A DNA stretch of 64,000 nt, taken from positions 620,001-684,000 of the forward strand of contig NZ_JAHHZO010000001.1 of NCBI RefSeq assembly GCF_018760785.1, written 5' to 3'. Each line of letters opens with the position of its first letter. Positions within the stretch are counted from its first letter, which is position 1. The position numbers and the translations under genes were made by a program. This DNA is from Rhizobium sp. CSW-27 (GTDB taxonomy: Bacteria; Pseudomonadota; Alphaproteobacteria; Rhizobiales; Rhizobiaceae). Below are positions 18,246-26,263 of the stretch, one piece after another. The notes under the pieces are model-generated. The model had not been told where the DNA came from and made no database searches. It saw nothing but the letters and a program-made list of their open reading frames with translations.

Positions 18246-19220
18246 CTAGAGCCAGCCTTTCCAGCGGAAAAAGAAGAACGGCACCAGAGCCGAGACCAGC
18301 ATGGCCAGCAGAGCCCAGGGATAGCCGAAGGTCCAGTCGAGTTCCGGCATGAGATGAAAATTCATGCCGTAGATCGAAGCCACGAGCGTCGGCGGCAAAA
18401 AGACCACCGAGGCAATGGAGAAGATCTTGATGATGGCATTCTGCTCGACATTGATGAGCCCGAGCGAGGCATCGAGCAGGAAGGCGATGTTGCCGGCAAC
18501 GAAGGCTGCATGTTCCGACAGCGTTGCGACGTCGCGCGCCACCGTGCCGCAAAGGCCGGAGACCTCGCTGTCTGAGGCAATCGCCGGCGCGTTCATCAGG
18601 AAGGACAGAAGGCGGGAGAGCGAACCCAGGCTGTCCCGCACCTTGCCCACCAGGCGGTGGGAGGCGGCGATATCGGCAAGCTTGGTCTCGAGAAACTGCG
18701 GCGGCCGGCGCTTGTCGCGCCCGCGAAAGATGTCGCTCGACAGCGCATCGACGCGCGCCACCAGGGTTTCGAGGATTTCGGCGGTGCGGTCGGCAATGGT
18801 TTCGATCAGGTGGGAGAGCAGCAAAGGGGCGCTCTTCAGCATCTCCGGCGTGCGGGTCAGCGAGGTCGTGAACAGGCTGAAGGAGCGCGGCTCGGCATAA
18901 CGCACCGTGACCATGCGGTTTGCCGCCAGAATGAAGGCGACATCGGTCAGTTGCGCTTCATCGGTATCAACCCGCCAGACCAGCGAGGCGGTCATGAAAA
19001 GGGCATTGTTTTCCGCATAGAGTCGGCTGGACGGCTCGATGTCCTTCAATTCGTCGCGCGTCGGCACGGAGATGCCGAGAAGCTGCTCGACATGGCGCTC
19101 CTCTTCGCGCGTCGGGTTGAGGAGGTCGATCCAGGTGATGTCGTCGGACAATGGCATGACGGGCACGGCCGAGGCCGGCACCGAGAGGGAGCCATTGGAG
19201 GAACCATAGGCATTGATCAA
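18246..19220 (-). CDS. corA: CorA family magnesium/cobalt transporter
   Basis: A 324-residue divalent cation channel: a large N-terminal cytoplasmic domain rich in acidic helices and two C-terminal membrane helices. The selectivity motif YGMNF is present just after the first helix ([21 protein letters not shown]), and the protein ends with the usual basic tail RWKGWL. The start is taken as a TTG at 19220 (protein begins INAYGSSNG), because GGAG lies 8 nt upstream; a GTG at 19256 has no clear ribosome site. Cotranscribed with kup. Confidence 0.9.
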   Translation of the reverse strand: MINAYGSSNGSLSVPASAVPVMPLSDDITWIDLLNPTREEERHVEQLLGISVPTRDELKDIEPSSRLYAENNALFMTASLVWRVDTDEAQLTDVAFILAANRMVTVRYAEPRSFSLFTTSLTRTPEMLKSAPLLLSHLIETIADRTAEILETLVARVDALSSDIFRGRDKRRPPQFLETKLADIAASHRLVGKVRDSLGSLSRLLSFLMNAPAIASDSEVSGLCGTVARDVATLSEHAAFVAGNIAFLLDASLGLINVEQNAIIKIFSIASVVFLPPTLVASIYGMNFHLMPELDWTFGYPWALLAMLVSALVPFFFFRWKGWL

Positions 19221-19358
19221 TGCGACGTCTCCGTGCCGGCGCCCCTCTTCCGGCACAATTGAACGTTAGGGCCAGTCTGCAGTTCCCTCGTCCCAGGCGA
19301 GACGCGCCTATAAGACCAGCCACAGCTTAATGCAAGTCGAACGAAGAACCGATAACGT

Positions 19359-20540
19359 TCACTCAAAAATGATGGCGGGCGCCGAACGCTGCGTTCTGCC
19401 GGTCAATTGCTGCCAGACACGCCCGGCAATATCCCTGTAGATTGCGGCCGACGCACCGTCCGGGTCGGAAACGACCACCGGCGTTCCGGCATCGGAGCGC
19501 TCGCGGATATCCATAGTCAGCGGCACCTCGCCGAGGAAGGGAACGCCGATGCGCTCGGCCTCGGCCTTTGCTCCGCCATGGCCGAAGATATCGTAGCGTG
19601 TGCCGGTGTCGGGGGCGAGGAAGTAGCTCATGTTCTCGACGATGCCGAGCAGCGGAACCTCCACCTTGCGGAACATGGCAATGCCCTTGCGCGCATCGAT
19701 AAGCGCGAGATCCTGTGGCGTGGACACGATCACCGCGCCGGCCAGCGGCACCTGCTGGGCCATGGTCAGCTGCGCATCGCCGGTGCCGGGCGGCATGTCG
19801 ACCACCAGCACGTCGAGATCGCCCCAGGCCACTTCGCGCAGCATCTGCAGGATCGCCGACTGCACCATCGGACCGCGCCAGATCATGGCGGCTTCCTCTT
19901 CCACCAGGAAGCCCATCGACATGGCCTTCAGGCCGTAATTCTCCATAGGCACGATGATGCGGTTTTCGATCTGCTGCGGGCGGCCGGAAATCTTCAGAAG
20001 GCGAGGCACCGAAGGACCGTAGATATCGGCATCCAGCAGGCCGACCTTCAGACCATTGGCCATCATGGCGAGCGCGAGATTGACGGCGGTGGTGGATTTT
20101 CCGACGCCGCCCTTGCCCGATGCCACTGCGATGATGGCGCCGACGCCGGGGACGCCGGCCTTCTGCGGACGTGCGGGGGGCGCTGGCTGGCCGGGCGCCC
20201 TTGCCTGCGGCGCGTGCGAATGCCCCGCATGGGCGCCATGATCGTGGGCGGGCGCCTGCTGTGGCGGGCGGGCGGGAGCAGCCTGCGCCTTGCGATCGGC
20301 CGTCAGCGTCACGAGCGCGCCCTTGACGCCGGCGATGGCGGTGACGGAGCGTTCGGCCGCCATGCGCAGCGGCTCCAGCTCGCGTGCCCGTTCGGCAGGC
20401 ACGGTGATCGAGAAATAGACCTTGCCATCGGCGATAAAGACATCGGACACCATGTTGAGCGAGACGATGTCGCCCTCCAGATCCGGCCCGCGCACACGGC
20501 GCAGCGCCTGGATCACCATGTCCTTCGTCACATCGGCCAT
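19359..20540 (-). CDS. mrp: Mrp/ApbC family Fe-S cluster carrier ATPase
   Basis: A 393-residue protein: N-terminal MIP18/DUF59-like domain (residues 1-80, VIQALRRVRGPDLEGDIVSLNMV), a His/Ala/Pro-rich linker (HDHGAHAGHSHAP), then a P-loop ATPase with deviant Walker A SGKGGVGKSTTAVN and the VVDMPPGTGDAQLT motif. Such proteins carry Fe-S clusters to target enzymes. The usual C-terminal CxxC pair for cluster binding is not present in this sequence: the equivalent region reads VENMSYFLAPDTGTRYDIFG. The ATG at 20540 follows GGAG. Confidence 0.92.
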   Translation of the reverse strand: MADVTKDMVIQALRRVRGPDLEGDIVSLNMVSDVFIADGKVYFSITVPAERARELEPLRMAAERSVTAIAGVKGALVTLTADRKAQAAPARPPQQAPAHDHGAHAGHSHAPQARAPGQPAPPARPQKAGVPGVGAIIAVASGKGGVGKSTTAVNLALAMMANGLKVGLLDADIYGPSVPRLLKISGRPQQIENRIIVPMENYGLKAMSMGFLVEEEAAMIWRGPMVQSAILQMLREVAWGDLDVLVVDMPPGTGDAQLTMAQQVPLAGAVIVSTPQDLALIDARKGIAMFRKVEVPLLGIVENMSYFLAPDTGTRYDIFGHGGAKAEAERIGVPFLGEVPLTMDIRERSDAGTPVVVSDPDGASAAIYRDIAGRVWQQLTGRTQRSAPAIIFE

Positions 20541-20926
20541 CGAGAACTCCCAGAGTTGTTGCCGAGGCCCTGCCATGCGGCATGCGGCCTCTCCTGTCAC
20601 GCGCCGGCCCGCGAAGAGCGGGGCCGCTGTCGCGCTGGCTCGGTCTTATAGGTGGTGCATCCGGGTGGGGGCAACAAGTATTAAGCCGCCGTCCGGGACG
20701 TGCGGCGATCTGACGACGCGCAATGCCCGGACGACGGCTCTTTCTTGGGCGCGTCTCTTGGGACGCTTTTTCAGTCCCCTCTGGACCTGCAAAAGAAGAT
20801 GCAGGATGCGTGCCAGATGCGGAAGATCCGATAAACTACCGGATTTTCGGTGGCGATCCGCTCAGGCGGCTTCGCAACTGCAAAAAACTTGAGCGCCGCT
20901 CACGAAACCGGCAGAAAAACTGCCTG
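20541..20926. other. Intergenic region with stem-loops between luxR-type gene and mrp
   Basis: 386 bp without a supported gene. It contains an imperfect 13-bp stem, GCCGCCGTCCGGG (20685-20697) with CCCGGACGACGGC (20726-20738), and a shorter hairpin CCTGCA-N8-TGCAGG near 20788. Promoter elements for mrp were not recognised. Confidence 0.5.
20882..20903 (-). terminator. Possible terminator after the LuxR-type gene
   Basis: On the minus strand TGAGC-GGC-GCTCA is followed by AGTTTTTTG. The stem is only 5 bp, so the call is weak, but it lies directly downstream of the regulator's stop. Confidence 0.4.
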
Positions 20927-21658
20927 TCACTTGATCAGGCCGGTGCGCAAGGCCTTGGCGACCGCCTGCGTGCGGTTCACGGCATCGAGCTTCTTGGTGG
21001 CGCGGTTGAGGTAGTGATTGACCGTATGCTCGGAGAGTTCGAGAATATCGGCGATCTCGGCGCTGGTCTTGCCGGCAGCGGTCCAGTTGAGGCAATCGAT
21101 TTCCCGCTCGCTCAGGTGGTCGCTGACACGCACATCGATGTCGCGGATTTCCGCCAGCCCCTGGTAGACATGCACCGACAGATACATAAGTTCCACCATC
21201 TGCTGCACCGTGAACATCACCCCATCGCCGCAGAAAGAGACGCAGCCGCGCTTTCCGGACGAATCATGCACCGGAAAATACACGCCACTGGTCAGGCCGA
21301 AGCGCTGGAAGAGCTCGAAGGACACCATGTCGCCGCGCTGGCGGGCGATATCGGCCATCGAATAGGTGAAGGGCAGCGTTGAACCGCGCAGGCGCTGCAG
21401 AATCGGGCTCGACTGCAGCAGGCTTGCCTGATCGAAATGCGACAGCAGTTCCGAGGGCCAGTTGGTGATGATCGTGTTGCCGGACAGTTCCAGCGTGGTC
21501 ATCGACGGTAGCTCGCAGACCATGAAGGCGCGGCAGCCATTGCTTTCGGTGACCCGGCGCATGAAACGGAAAATGTCGAATTGAGTCTTGAAAGACTTCA
21601 GTTCTGCCACAAGGGCGGCCACGGAATAGGTGGCATCAAAGCTTTCGGTCTTATCCAT
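20927..21658 (-). CDS. LuxR-family transcriptional regulator with an autoinducer-binding-like domain (solo)
   Basis: A 243-residue regulator: N-terminal autoinducer-binding fold (about residues 15-160) and C-terminal GerE helix-turn-helix (LSEREIDCLNWTAAGKTSAEIADILELSEHTVNHYL). No luxI-type synthase is in the window. The pocket residues invariant in AHL receptors appear changed: TraR Trp57, Tyr61, Asp70 and Trp85 correspond to Leu71, Phe75, Ser84 and Tyr99 in my alignment by eye. It may respond to another ligand or to none. The target genes are unknown; mrp and the galactose operon are neighbours only. Confidence 0.85.
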   Translation of the reverse strand: MDKTESFDATYSVAALVAELKSFKTQFDIFRFMRRVTESNGCRAFMVCELPSMTTLELSGNTIITNWPSELLSHFDQASLLQSSPILQRLRGSTLPFTYSMADIARQRGDMVSFELFQRFGLTSGVYFPVHDSSGKRGCVSFCGDGVMFTVQQMVELMYLSVHVYQGLAEIRDIDVRVSDHLSEREIDCLNWTAAGKTSAEIADILELSEHTVNHYLNRATKKLDAVNRTQAVAKALRTGLIK

Positions 21659-21861
21659 TGTTCATGACAATCTTGGTTAGAAGGCCTCAGAAGCCGGCAT
21701 TGGCCGTATTTCCGAGTGACAGCGCACCGGCAGCAATCAGACCGGTCTTGCGTGGTGCCATCATGGCCGCAATCATCACGACAGAATCATGCCACGATCC
21801 GAGAGTTTTGACAAACACTCAATTCCGGTCGGGCAAAGAAAAGCGCCTGCTAAAACAGCGA

Positions 21862-22707
21862 TCAGCGACGCGGACCAAGTCGCTGCGAAGCATCCTGAAC
21901 AATAGCACGCGCCGCGGCACAGACATTCACCGACCAGGCCTGCAACTGATCCATATCCGCGCGGAAGGCCGGGGCGGTGACCGAGATGCCGCCAAGGATA
22001 TTTGCCTCCGGAACGAGGATGGCGGCGGCCACGCAGCGGATGCCCGGCTGATGTTCCTCCAGATCGAAGGCATGGCCGCGGGCACGGATCGCCTCGATCT
22101 CCGACAGCAGCGCGTCTGCATCCCTCAGCGTCGCCGGCGTGAAGGGCTGGAAGACGAGATGCGATGCCAGCGCCGCCAGCCGCTCGCCCGGCAGGCAGGC
22201 AAGCGCTGCCTTTCCGACGCCCGTGCAATAGACCGGCGCGGCATTGCCGACCTGCGAATGCATGCGCACCGCCTGCCGGCTTTCGATCTTGTCGAGATAG
22301 ACGATCTCGCCCTCGCGCAGCAGGCCGAGATGCACGGTCTCGCCGGTCAGGTCGTGCAGATGCTTCAGATGCGGCTCGGCCACCTGACGGAACGAATGAC
22401 GCGACCAGGCCCGTGAGGCAAACTGCAGCAGGCGCAGGCCCGGCGTATAGCCGCCATCCGGCCCGAGTTCCACCAGACCTTCCATGGCAAGATGCCGCAG
22501 TTGCCGGTGCAGGCTGCCGCGCGGCTGGCCGCTGAGCGCCAGAAGATCGGTGAACCTCGGCGGCACATCGGCCCGCGCGATCAGATCGAGCAGGGCGATC
22601 GCCTTGCCGAGCGTGCCCGTGCCGGCATCCTTGTCCACGTCCCTACCCGCGTCCTTGTCCGTTTCCGATGCGTCCGATTGCGCACCCGTGACCTGCTTCT
22701 GGTTCAC
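21862..22707 (-). CDS. IclR-family transcriptional regulator of the galactose operon
   Basis: A 281-residue regulator with an acidic N-terminal extension, a winged helix (KAIALLDLIARADVPPRFTDLLALSGQPRGSLHRQLRHL) and the IclR ligand domain (QVGNAAPVYCTGVGKAALACLPGERL). It is divergent from the dehydrogenase-dgoK-dgoA-lactonase operon and most likely controls it, with galactonate, a keto-deoxy sugar acid or a related compound as effector (inference). A GTG at 22707 with GGAG upstream is used; ATG at 22731 is an alternative. Its promoter is TTTGAC-N16-TATAAT. Confidence 0.88.
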   Translation of the reverse strand: MNQKQVTGAQSDASETDKDAGRDVDKDAGTGTLGKAIALLDLIARADVPPRFTDLLALSGQPRGSLHRQLRHLAMEGLVELGPDGGYTPGLRLLQFASRAWSRHSFRQVAEPHLKHLHDLTGETVHLGLLREGEIVYLDKIESRQAVRMHSQVGNAAPVYCTGVGKAALACLPGERLAALASHLVFQPFTPATLRDADALLSEIEAIRARGHAFDLEEHQPGIRCVAAAILVPEANILGGISVTAPAFRADMDQLQAWSVNVCAAARAIVQDASQRLGPRR

Positions 22708-22770
22708 CCCGTGCTCCCGACATGGCCGCATGCCGCCCTGAATGGCGACGGTGCTTGACAGTCTTTCCCG

Positions 22771-22798
22771 ATTATACTCTTTATTCCAGATAGTCAAA
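22771..22798 (-). promoter_or_regulatory. Promoter of the IclR-type regulator
   Basis: On the minus strand TTTGAC (22798-22793) and a perfect TATAAT (22776-22771) are 16 nt apart. The spacer contains a TTCCAGATAG element (22784-22793) that recurs 20 bp further on, so the regulator may repress itself. Confidence 0.65.
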
Positions 22799-22819
22799 CT
22801 CAGTTCCAAATAGCGGAAC
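22784..22819. promoter_or_regulatory. Putative IclR-type operator in the divergent promoter region
   Basis: TTCCAGATAG (22784-22793) and TTCCAAATAG (22804-22813) form a direct repeat exactly 20 bp apart, on the same face of the helix. The second copy also lies inside an inverted repeat GTTCC-N7-GGAAC (22803-22819). It sits 14 bp upstream of the dehydrogenase start, where bound repressor would block the operon. That the IclR protein binds here is inference. Confidence 0.55.
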
Positions 22820-22832
22820 ATCGAGGATCATC

Positions 22833-23618
22833 ATGGACACTGACGCACAGCTGAAACCGGCCTTCCGCTTTGCCGACCTGGAAGACCGGGCGGTGCTGGT
22901 CACCGGCGGCGGCTCGGGCATAGGCGCGGCCTTCACCGAGGCCTTCGCCCGCCAGGGCGCACGTGTCGCCTTTGTGGACATTGCCCGCGACCAGAGCCTT
23001 GCGCTGGTCGCGGGCCTGGAGGGGAAGACCCGTCATCCCGTGCATTATATCGAGGCGGATCTCGCCCGGGTATCGCAGATCCGGGCGGCTGTGGCGGAGG
23101 CCGCCGAGCGGATGGGCGGCATCGGCGTTCTCGTCAACAATGCCGCGCTCGACGACCGCCACGAATTTCTGGAGGTCACGGAAGACTACTGGGACCGCAA
23201 CCAGGCCATCAACCTGAAGCAGATGTTCTTCTGCGCCCAGGCGGCCGCGCCGCATCTGATGGCCGATGGTCGCGGTGCGATCGTCAACCTGTCCTCGATC
23301 TCCTTCCTGCTCAACATGGGCGGACTGCCGAGCTACACCACCGCCAAGGCCGGCATTCTGGGCCTGACGAAGAGCCTTGCCGGACGCCTCGGCCCGGACG
23401 GCGTCCGCGTCAACGCGCTGTTGCCCGGCATGATCGTCACCGAACGGCAGAAGGCGCTCTGGCTGACCGATGACAGCATCGCCGCCATGATCGACCGCCA
23501 GTGTCTGAAGCGCAGCCTGACCGCCATCGACATGGTCGGCCCCTGTCTTTTTCTGGCCTCCTCGGCATCGGCCGGCATGAGCGCCCAATGGATCACCGTA
23601 GATGGAGGAACACTCTGA
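22833..23618 (+). CDS. SDR-family sugar dehydrogenase (probable D-galactose 1-dehydrogenase)
   Basis: A 261-residue short-chain dehydrogenase: cofactor loop VTGGGSGIGAAF, NNAAL strand end, catalytic Ser in NLSSIS and the Tyr-Lys pair in YTTAKAG. The aspartate after strand two (FVDIARD) favours NAD+. Being first in an operon with dgoK, dgoA and a lactonase, it most likely oxidises D-galactose to galactonolactone, the first step of the De Ley-Doudoroff pathway; arabinose or fucose are alternatives. Its TGA overlaps the ATG of dgoK. Confidence 0.8.
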   Translation: MDTDAQLKPAFRFADLEDRAVLVTGGGSGIGAAFTEAFARQGARVAFVDIARDQSLALVAGLEGKTRHPVHYIEADLARVSQIRAAVAEAAERMGGIGVLVNNAALDDRHEFLEVTEDYWDRNQAINLKQMFFCAQAAAPHLMADGRGAIVNLSSISFLLNMGGLPSYTTAKAGILGLTKSLAGRLGPDGVRVNALLPGMIVTERQKALWLTDDSIAAMIDRQCLKRSLTAIDMVGPCLFLASSASAGMSAQWITVDGGTL

Positions 23619-24556
23619 TGGCTGACGCAGCCTATATCGCCGTCGACTGGGGCACGACCAGCTTCCGGCTCTGGCTCATGGATGGCGAACACCGGGTGCT
23701 GGCCGAACGGCGCAGCGGCGAAGGCATGACCACAGCCGCCGAAACGGGGTTTGCCACGGTGCTCGCCGCGCATCTTGCCGCCGTGTCCGCCGGGCCGGAT
23801 CTTCCCGTCATCATCTGCGGCATGGCCGGCGCCCGCCAGGGCTGGGTGGAGGCCGGCTATGCCGATGCGCCCGCATCGCTTGCCACCGTTCTGGAAGGCG
23901 CCGTGCGCGTGCCCGGCGAAACCCGCGACATCCGCATCCTGCCCGGCATCGCCCAGCGCACCGAGGCGGCGCCCGACGTGATGCGCGGCGAGGAAACCCA
24001 GCTGCTCGGCGCGCTGGGCCCCGCCTCTGCCGGCAAGGCGCTCGTCTGCATGCCCGGCACCCATTCGAAATGGGTGAATGTGGAAGACAGCCGCGTGACC
24101 AGCTTCGCCTCCTTCATGACCGGCGAACTCTTTGACGTGATCACGAAGCATTCGATCCTGAAGCATGCGGTGGCGGGTGCGGAAGCCTTCGACGCCAGCC
24201 ACCCGGCCTTCCAGGCCGCCGTCGTCAAGGCCGCGGCCGAGCCGGCGCTGCTGACAAGCCTGATCTTCACCGCCCGTTCCGGCCAGCTGCTGCACGGGCT
24301 CGATGCCACCGGCGCCGCCGCGCGCCTGTCCGGCACGCTGATCGGCGTGGAAATCGCCGGCGGCCTGCATGTAGCCGGCCAGCGCCCGGATCTGGTGCGG
24401 CTTGTCGCCTCCGGCCGTCTGCAGGGCCTCTACGAGGGGGCCCTTGCCGCCCTTGGCCTTGCCTTCGAGACGATCGATGCCGATCTTGCCGTTCGACAGG
24501 GACTGGCCGCCGCCGCCCAATCGCTTTTCCTCAGCCATGCAAGGATGCCCGCATGA
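23618..24556 (+). CDS. dgoK: 2-dehydro-3-deoxygalactonokinase
   Basis: A 312-residue sugar-acid kinase of the ASKHA type. The phosphate-1 loop reads AVDWGTTSFRLW at residues 8-19; the CGMAGARQGWVEAGY and MPGTHSKWVNVED motifs are typical of DgoK. It phosphorylates 2-keto-3-deoxygalactonate. The ATG at 23618 is preceded by GGAGGAA and overlaps the dehydrogenase stop by one base; its own stop overlaps dgoA by 4 bp. Confidence 0.93.
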   Translation: MADAAYIAVDWGTTSFRLWLMDGEHRVLAERRSGEGMTTAAETGFATVLAAHLAAVSAGPDLPVIICGMAGARQGWVEAGYADAPASLATVLEGAVRVPGETRDIRILPGIAQRTEAAPDVMRGEETQLLGALGPASAGKALVCMPGTHSKWVNVEDSRVTSFASFMTGELFDVITKHSILKHAVAGAEAFDASHPAFQAAVVKAAAEPALLTSLIFTARSGQLLHGLDATGAAARLSGTLIGVEIAGGLHVAGQRPDLVRLVASGRLQGLYEGALAALGLAFETIDADLAVRQGLAAAAQSLFLSHARMPA

Positions 24557-25191
24557 CCCGCATTCCCTTTCCCTCCATGCAGCGGCCGCTGGTCGCCATT
24601 CTCCGCGGCATCAAGCCGGAAGAGACGCAAGCCATTGTCGGCGGCCTGATCGAGACCGGCTTCACCGCCATCGAAATTCCGCTGAATTCGCCGGATCCGT
24701 TCCGCTCGATCGAGATGGCGGCACGGCTGGCGCCGGCGGATTGCCTGATCGGCGCCGGCACGGTGCTGACCGTCGAGGACGTCGCCGGGCTGGATTCCGC
24801 CGGCGGCCGGCTGATGGTGAGCCCGAATGTCGAGCCGGCGGTGATCGAAGCGGCTGCGGCGCGCGGCATGGTGACGCTGCCGGGCTGCTTCACCGCCACG
24901 GAAGCGCTGTCTGCCGCCCGCGCCGGCGCAACGGGGCTGAAGTTCTTCCCCGCCAGCGTGCTTGGCCCCTCCGGCATCAATGCGATCCGCGCCGTGCTGC
25001 CGAAGGACCTGGTGATCGCCGCCGTGGGTGGTGTCTCCGACAGCAATTTCGAGGAATATGTGAAGGGCGGCATCACCGCCTTCGGCCTGGGCTCCAGCCT
25101 CTACAAGGCCGGCATGGGCACGGATGAGGTGCTGCGCCGCGCCCGGGTGACGATCGAGGCCTATGACCGGGCGCTGGAGGCGGCACGATGA
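24553..25191 (+). CDS. dgoA: 2-dehydro-3-deoxy-6-phosphogalactonate aldolase
   Basis: A 212-residue class I KDPG/KDPGal aldolase that splits KDPGal into pyruvate and glyceraldehyde 3-phosphate. Residues of the family are visible: the AILRGIKPEE start, Glu in TAIEIPLNSP, IGAGTVLT, and the Schiff-base Lys in GATGLKFFPAS. It overlaps both neighbours by ATGA-type junctions, showing a tightly coupled operon. Confidence 0.94.
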   Translation: MTRIPFPSMQRPLVAILRGIKPEETQAIVGGLIETGFTAIEIPLNSPDPFRSIEMAARLAPADCLIGAGTVLTVEDVAGLDSAGGRLMVSPNVEPAVIEAAAARGMVTLPGCFTATEALSAARAGATGLKFFPASVLGPSGINAIRAVLPKDLVIAAVGGVSDSNFEEYVKGGITAFGLGSSLYKAGMGTDEVLRRARVTIEAYDRALEAAR

Positions 25192-26072
25192 GCGAGATCC
25201 ATCCGTTCAAGGGCAGCATTCTGTCGCGCCACACCTCGGAACTCGGCGAAGGCCCGACCTATGACGCGGCGACCGACACCATCTGGTGGTTCAACATTCT
25301 CGGCAGGGAACTGCATGAGCTGAACCTTGCGACGGGCGCGGCGCGCCTGCATGCCCTGCCCTTCAAGGCGAGCGTGCTGGCCCGCATCGATGCCGGCCGC
25401 CAGCTGATCGCCAGCGAGCAGGGGCTGCTGATCCGCGACGTTACAAGCGGCGCCTTCACCCCCTATCTGGAGCTAGAACCGGCACATATGGGCAACCGGT
25501 CGAATGACGGGCGCGTGCATGCCTGCGGCGCCCTGTGGATCGGCACCATGGGGCTGAAGGCGCAAAACGGCGCCGGCTCGATCTATCATGTGGCAAAGGG
25601 CGTGGTGACACGGCTTTTCACCGGCATCAGCATCCCCAATTCCATCTGCTTCTCGCCCGATGGCGCGACGGGCTACTACACCGACACCCGCATCGGCGAC
25701 ATCATGCGCGTACCGCTCGATCCCGCAACCGGCCTGCCGGTGGGCGAGCCTTCGGTCTTTGTGGCGGCAGGCGCCGAAGGCGGGCCGGATGGCTCGGTCT
25801 GCGATGCGGAAGGTCATGTCTGGAACGCCCGCTGGGGCGTGGGCGCGGTCGATCGCTATGCGCCGGACGGCCGCCACGTGGCGCGCTACAGCGTGCCCAC
25901 ATCGCGCACCTCCTGCCCGGCCTTTTTCGGCAGGGATGCCGACCGTCTGCTGGTGACGACAGCCCATGAAGGCGCCAGCCCCGAGGAACTGGCGGCCGAT
26001 CCCCAGGCCGGTTTCCTCTTCGATCTCGGCATCTCCGTGAAAGGCCGTTTCGAGCCCGCCTATATCCTCTGA
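25188..26072 (+). CDS. SMP-30/gluconolactonase family sugar lactonase
   Basis: A 294-residue six-bladed propeller lactonase. Metal-binding and blade motifs are visible: ELGEGPTYD (Glu), MGNRSNDGRVHACGALWIGTM (Asn-Asp), NSICFSPDGATGYYTDT and GPDGSVCDAEGHVW. In this operon it should open galactono-1,4-lactone. With the dehydrogenase, kinase and aldolase it covers the pathway from galactose except for galactonate dehydratase, which is not present in the window. Last gene before the terminator. Confidence 0.87.
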   Translation: MSEIHPFKGSILSRHTSELGEGPTYDAATDTIWWFNILGRELHELNLATGAARLHALPFKASVLARIDAGRQLIASEQGLLIRDVTSGAFTPYLELEPAHMGNRSNDGRVHACGALWIGTMGLKAQNGAGSIYHVAKGVVTRLFTGISIPNSICFSPDGATGYYTDTRIGDIMRVPLDPATGLPVGEPSVFVAAGAEGGPDGSVCDAEGHVWNARWGVGAVDRYAPDGRHVARYSVPTSRTSCPAFFGRDADRLLVTTAHEGASPEELAADPQAGFLFDLGISVKGRFEPAYIL

Positions 26073-26117
26073 GGCGACCGACAGACCACGCGCAGCAGGG
26101 CGTACCAAACTCGAATC

Positions 26118-26153
26118 AGGCGAAAACGTTCCGGCGTTTTCGCCTATTTTTTT
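26118..26153 (+). terminator. Rho-independent terminator of the galactose operon
   Basis: AGGCGAAAACG (26118-26128) and CGTTTTCGCCT (26135-26145) form a perfect 11-bp stem with a 6-nt loop, followed by A and seven T. Confidence 0.95.
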
Positions 26154-26263
26154 GGCATATTGCCTCGGAACCAAGTCCGGCAGCGAGCATTCTTCCGTCG
26201 AACCGGCGCGACATTCCACCCCGCGCGCCGGAGCAACCCGGATTGAACAAAGGTAGGTTCGTT

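Noticed and set aside
20927..21658. A complete quorum-sensing system
   Set aside because: No AHL synthase is present and the AHL pocket residues are not conserved.
22755..22778. TTGACA ... TATACT as promoter for the galactose operon
   Set aside because: The spacing is 12 nt, too short for sigma70. The minus-strand TTTGAC-N16-TATAAT in the same stretch explains the AT-rich bases better.
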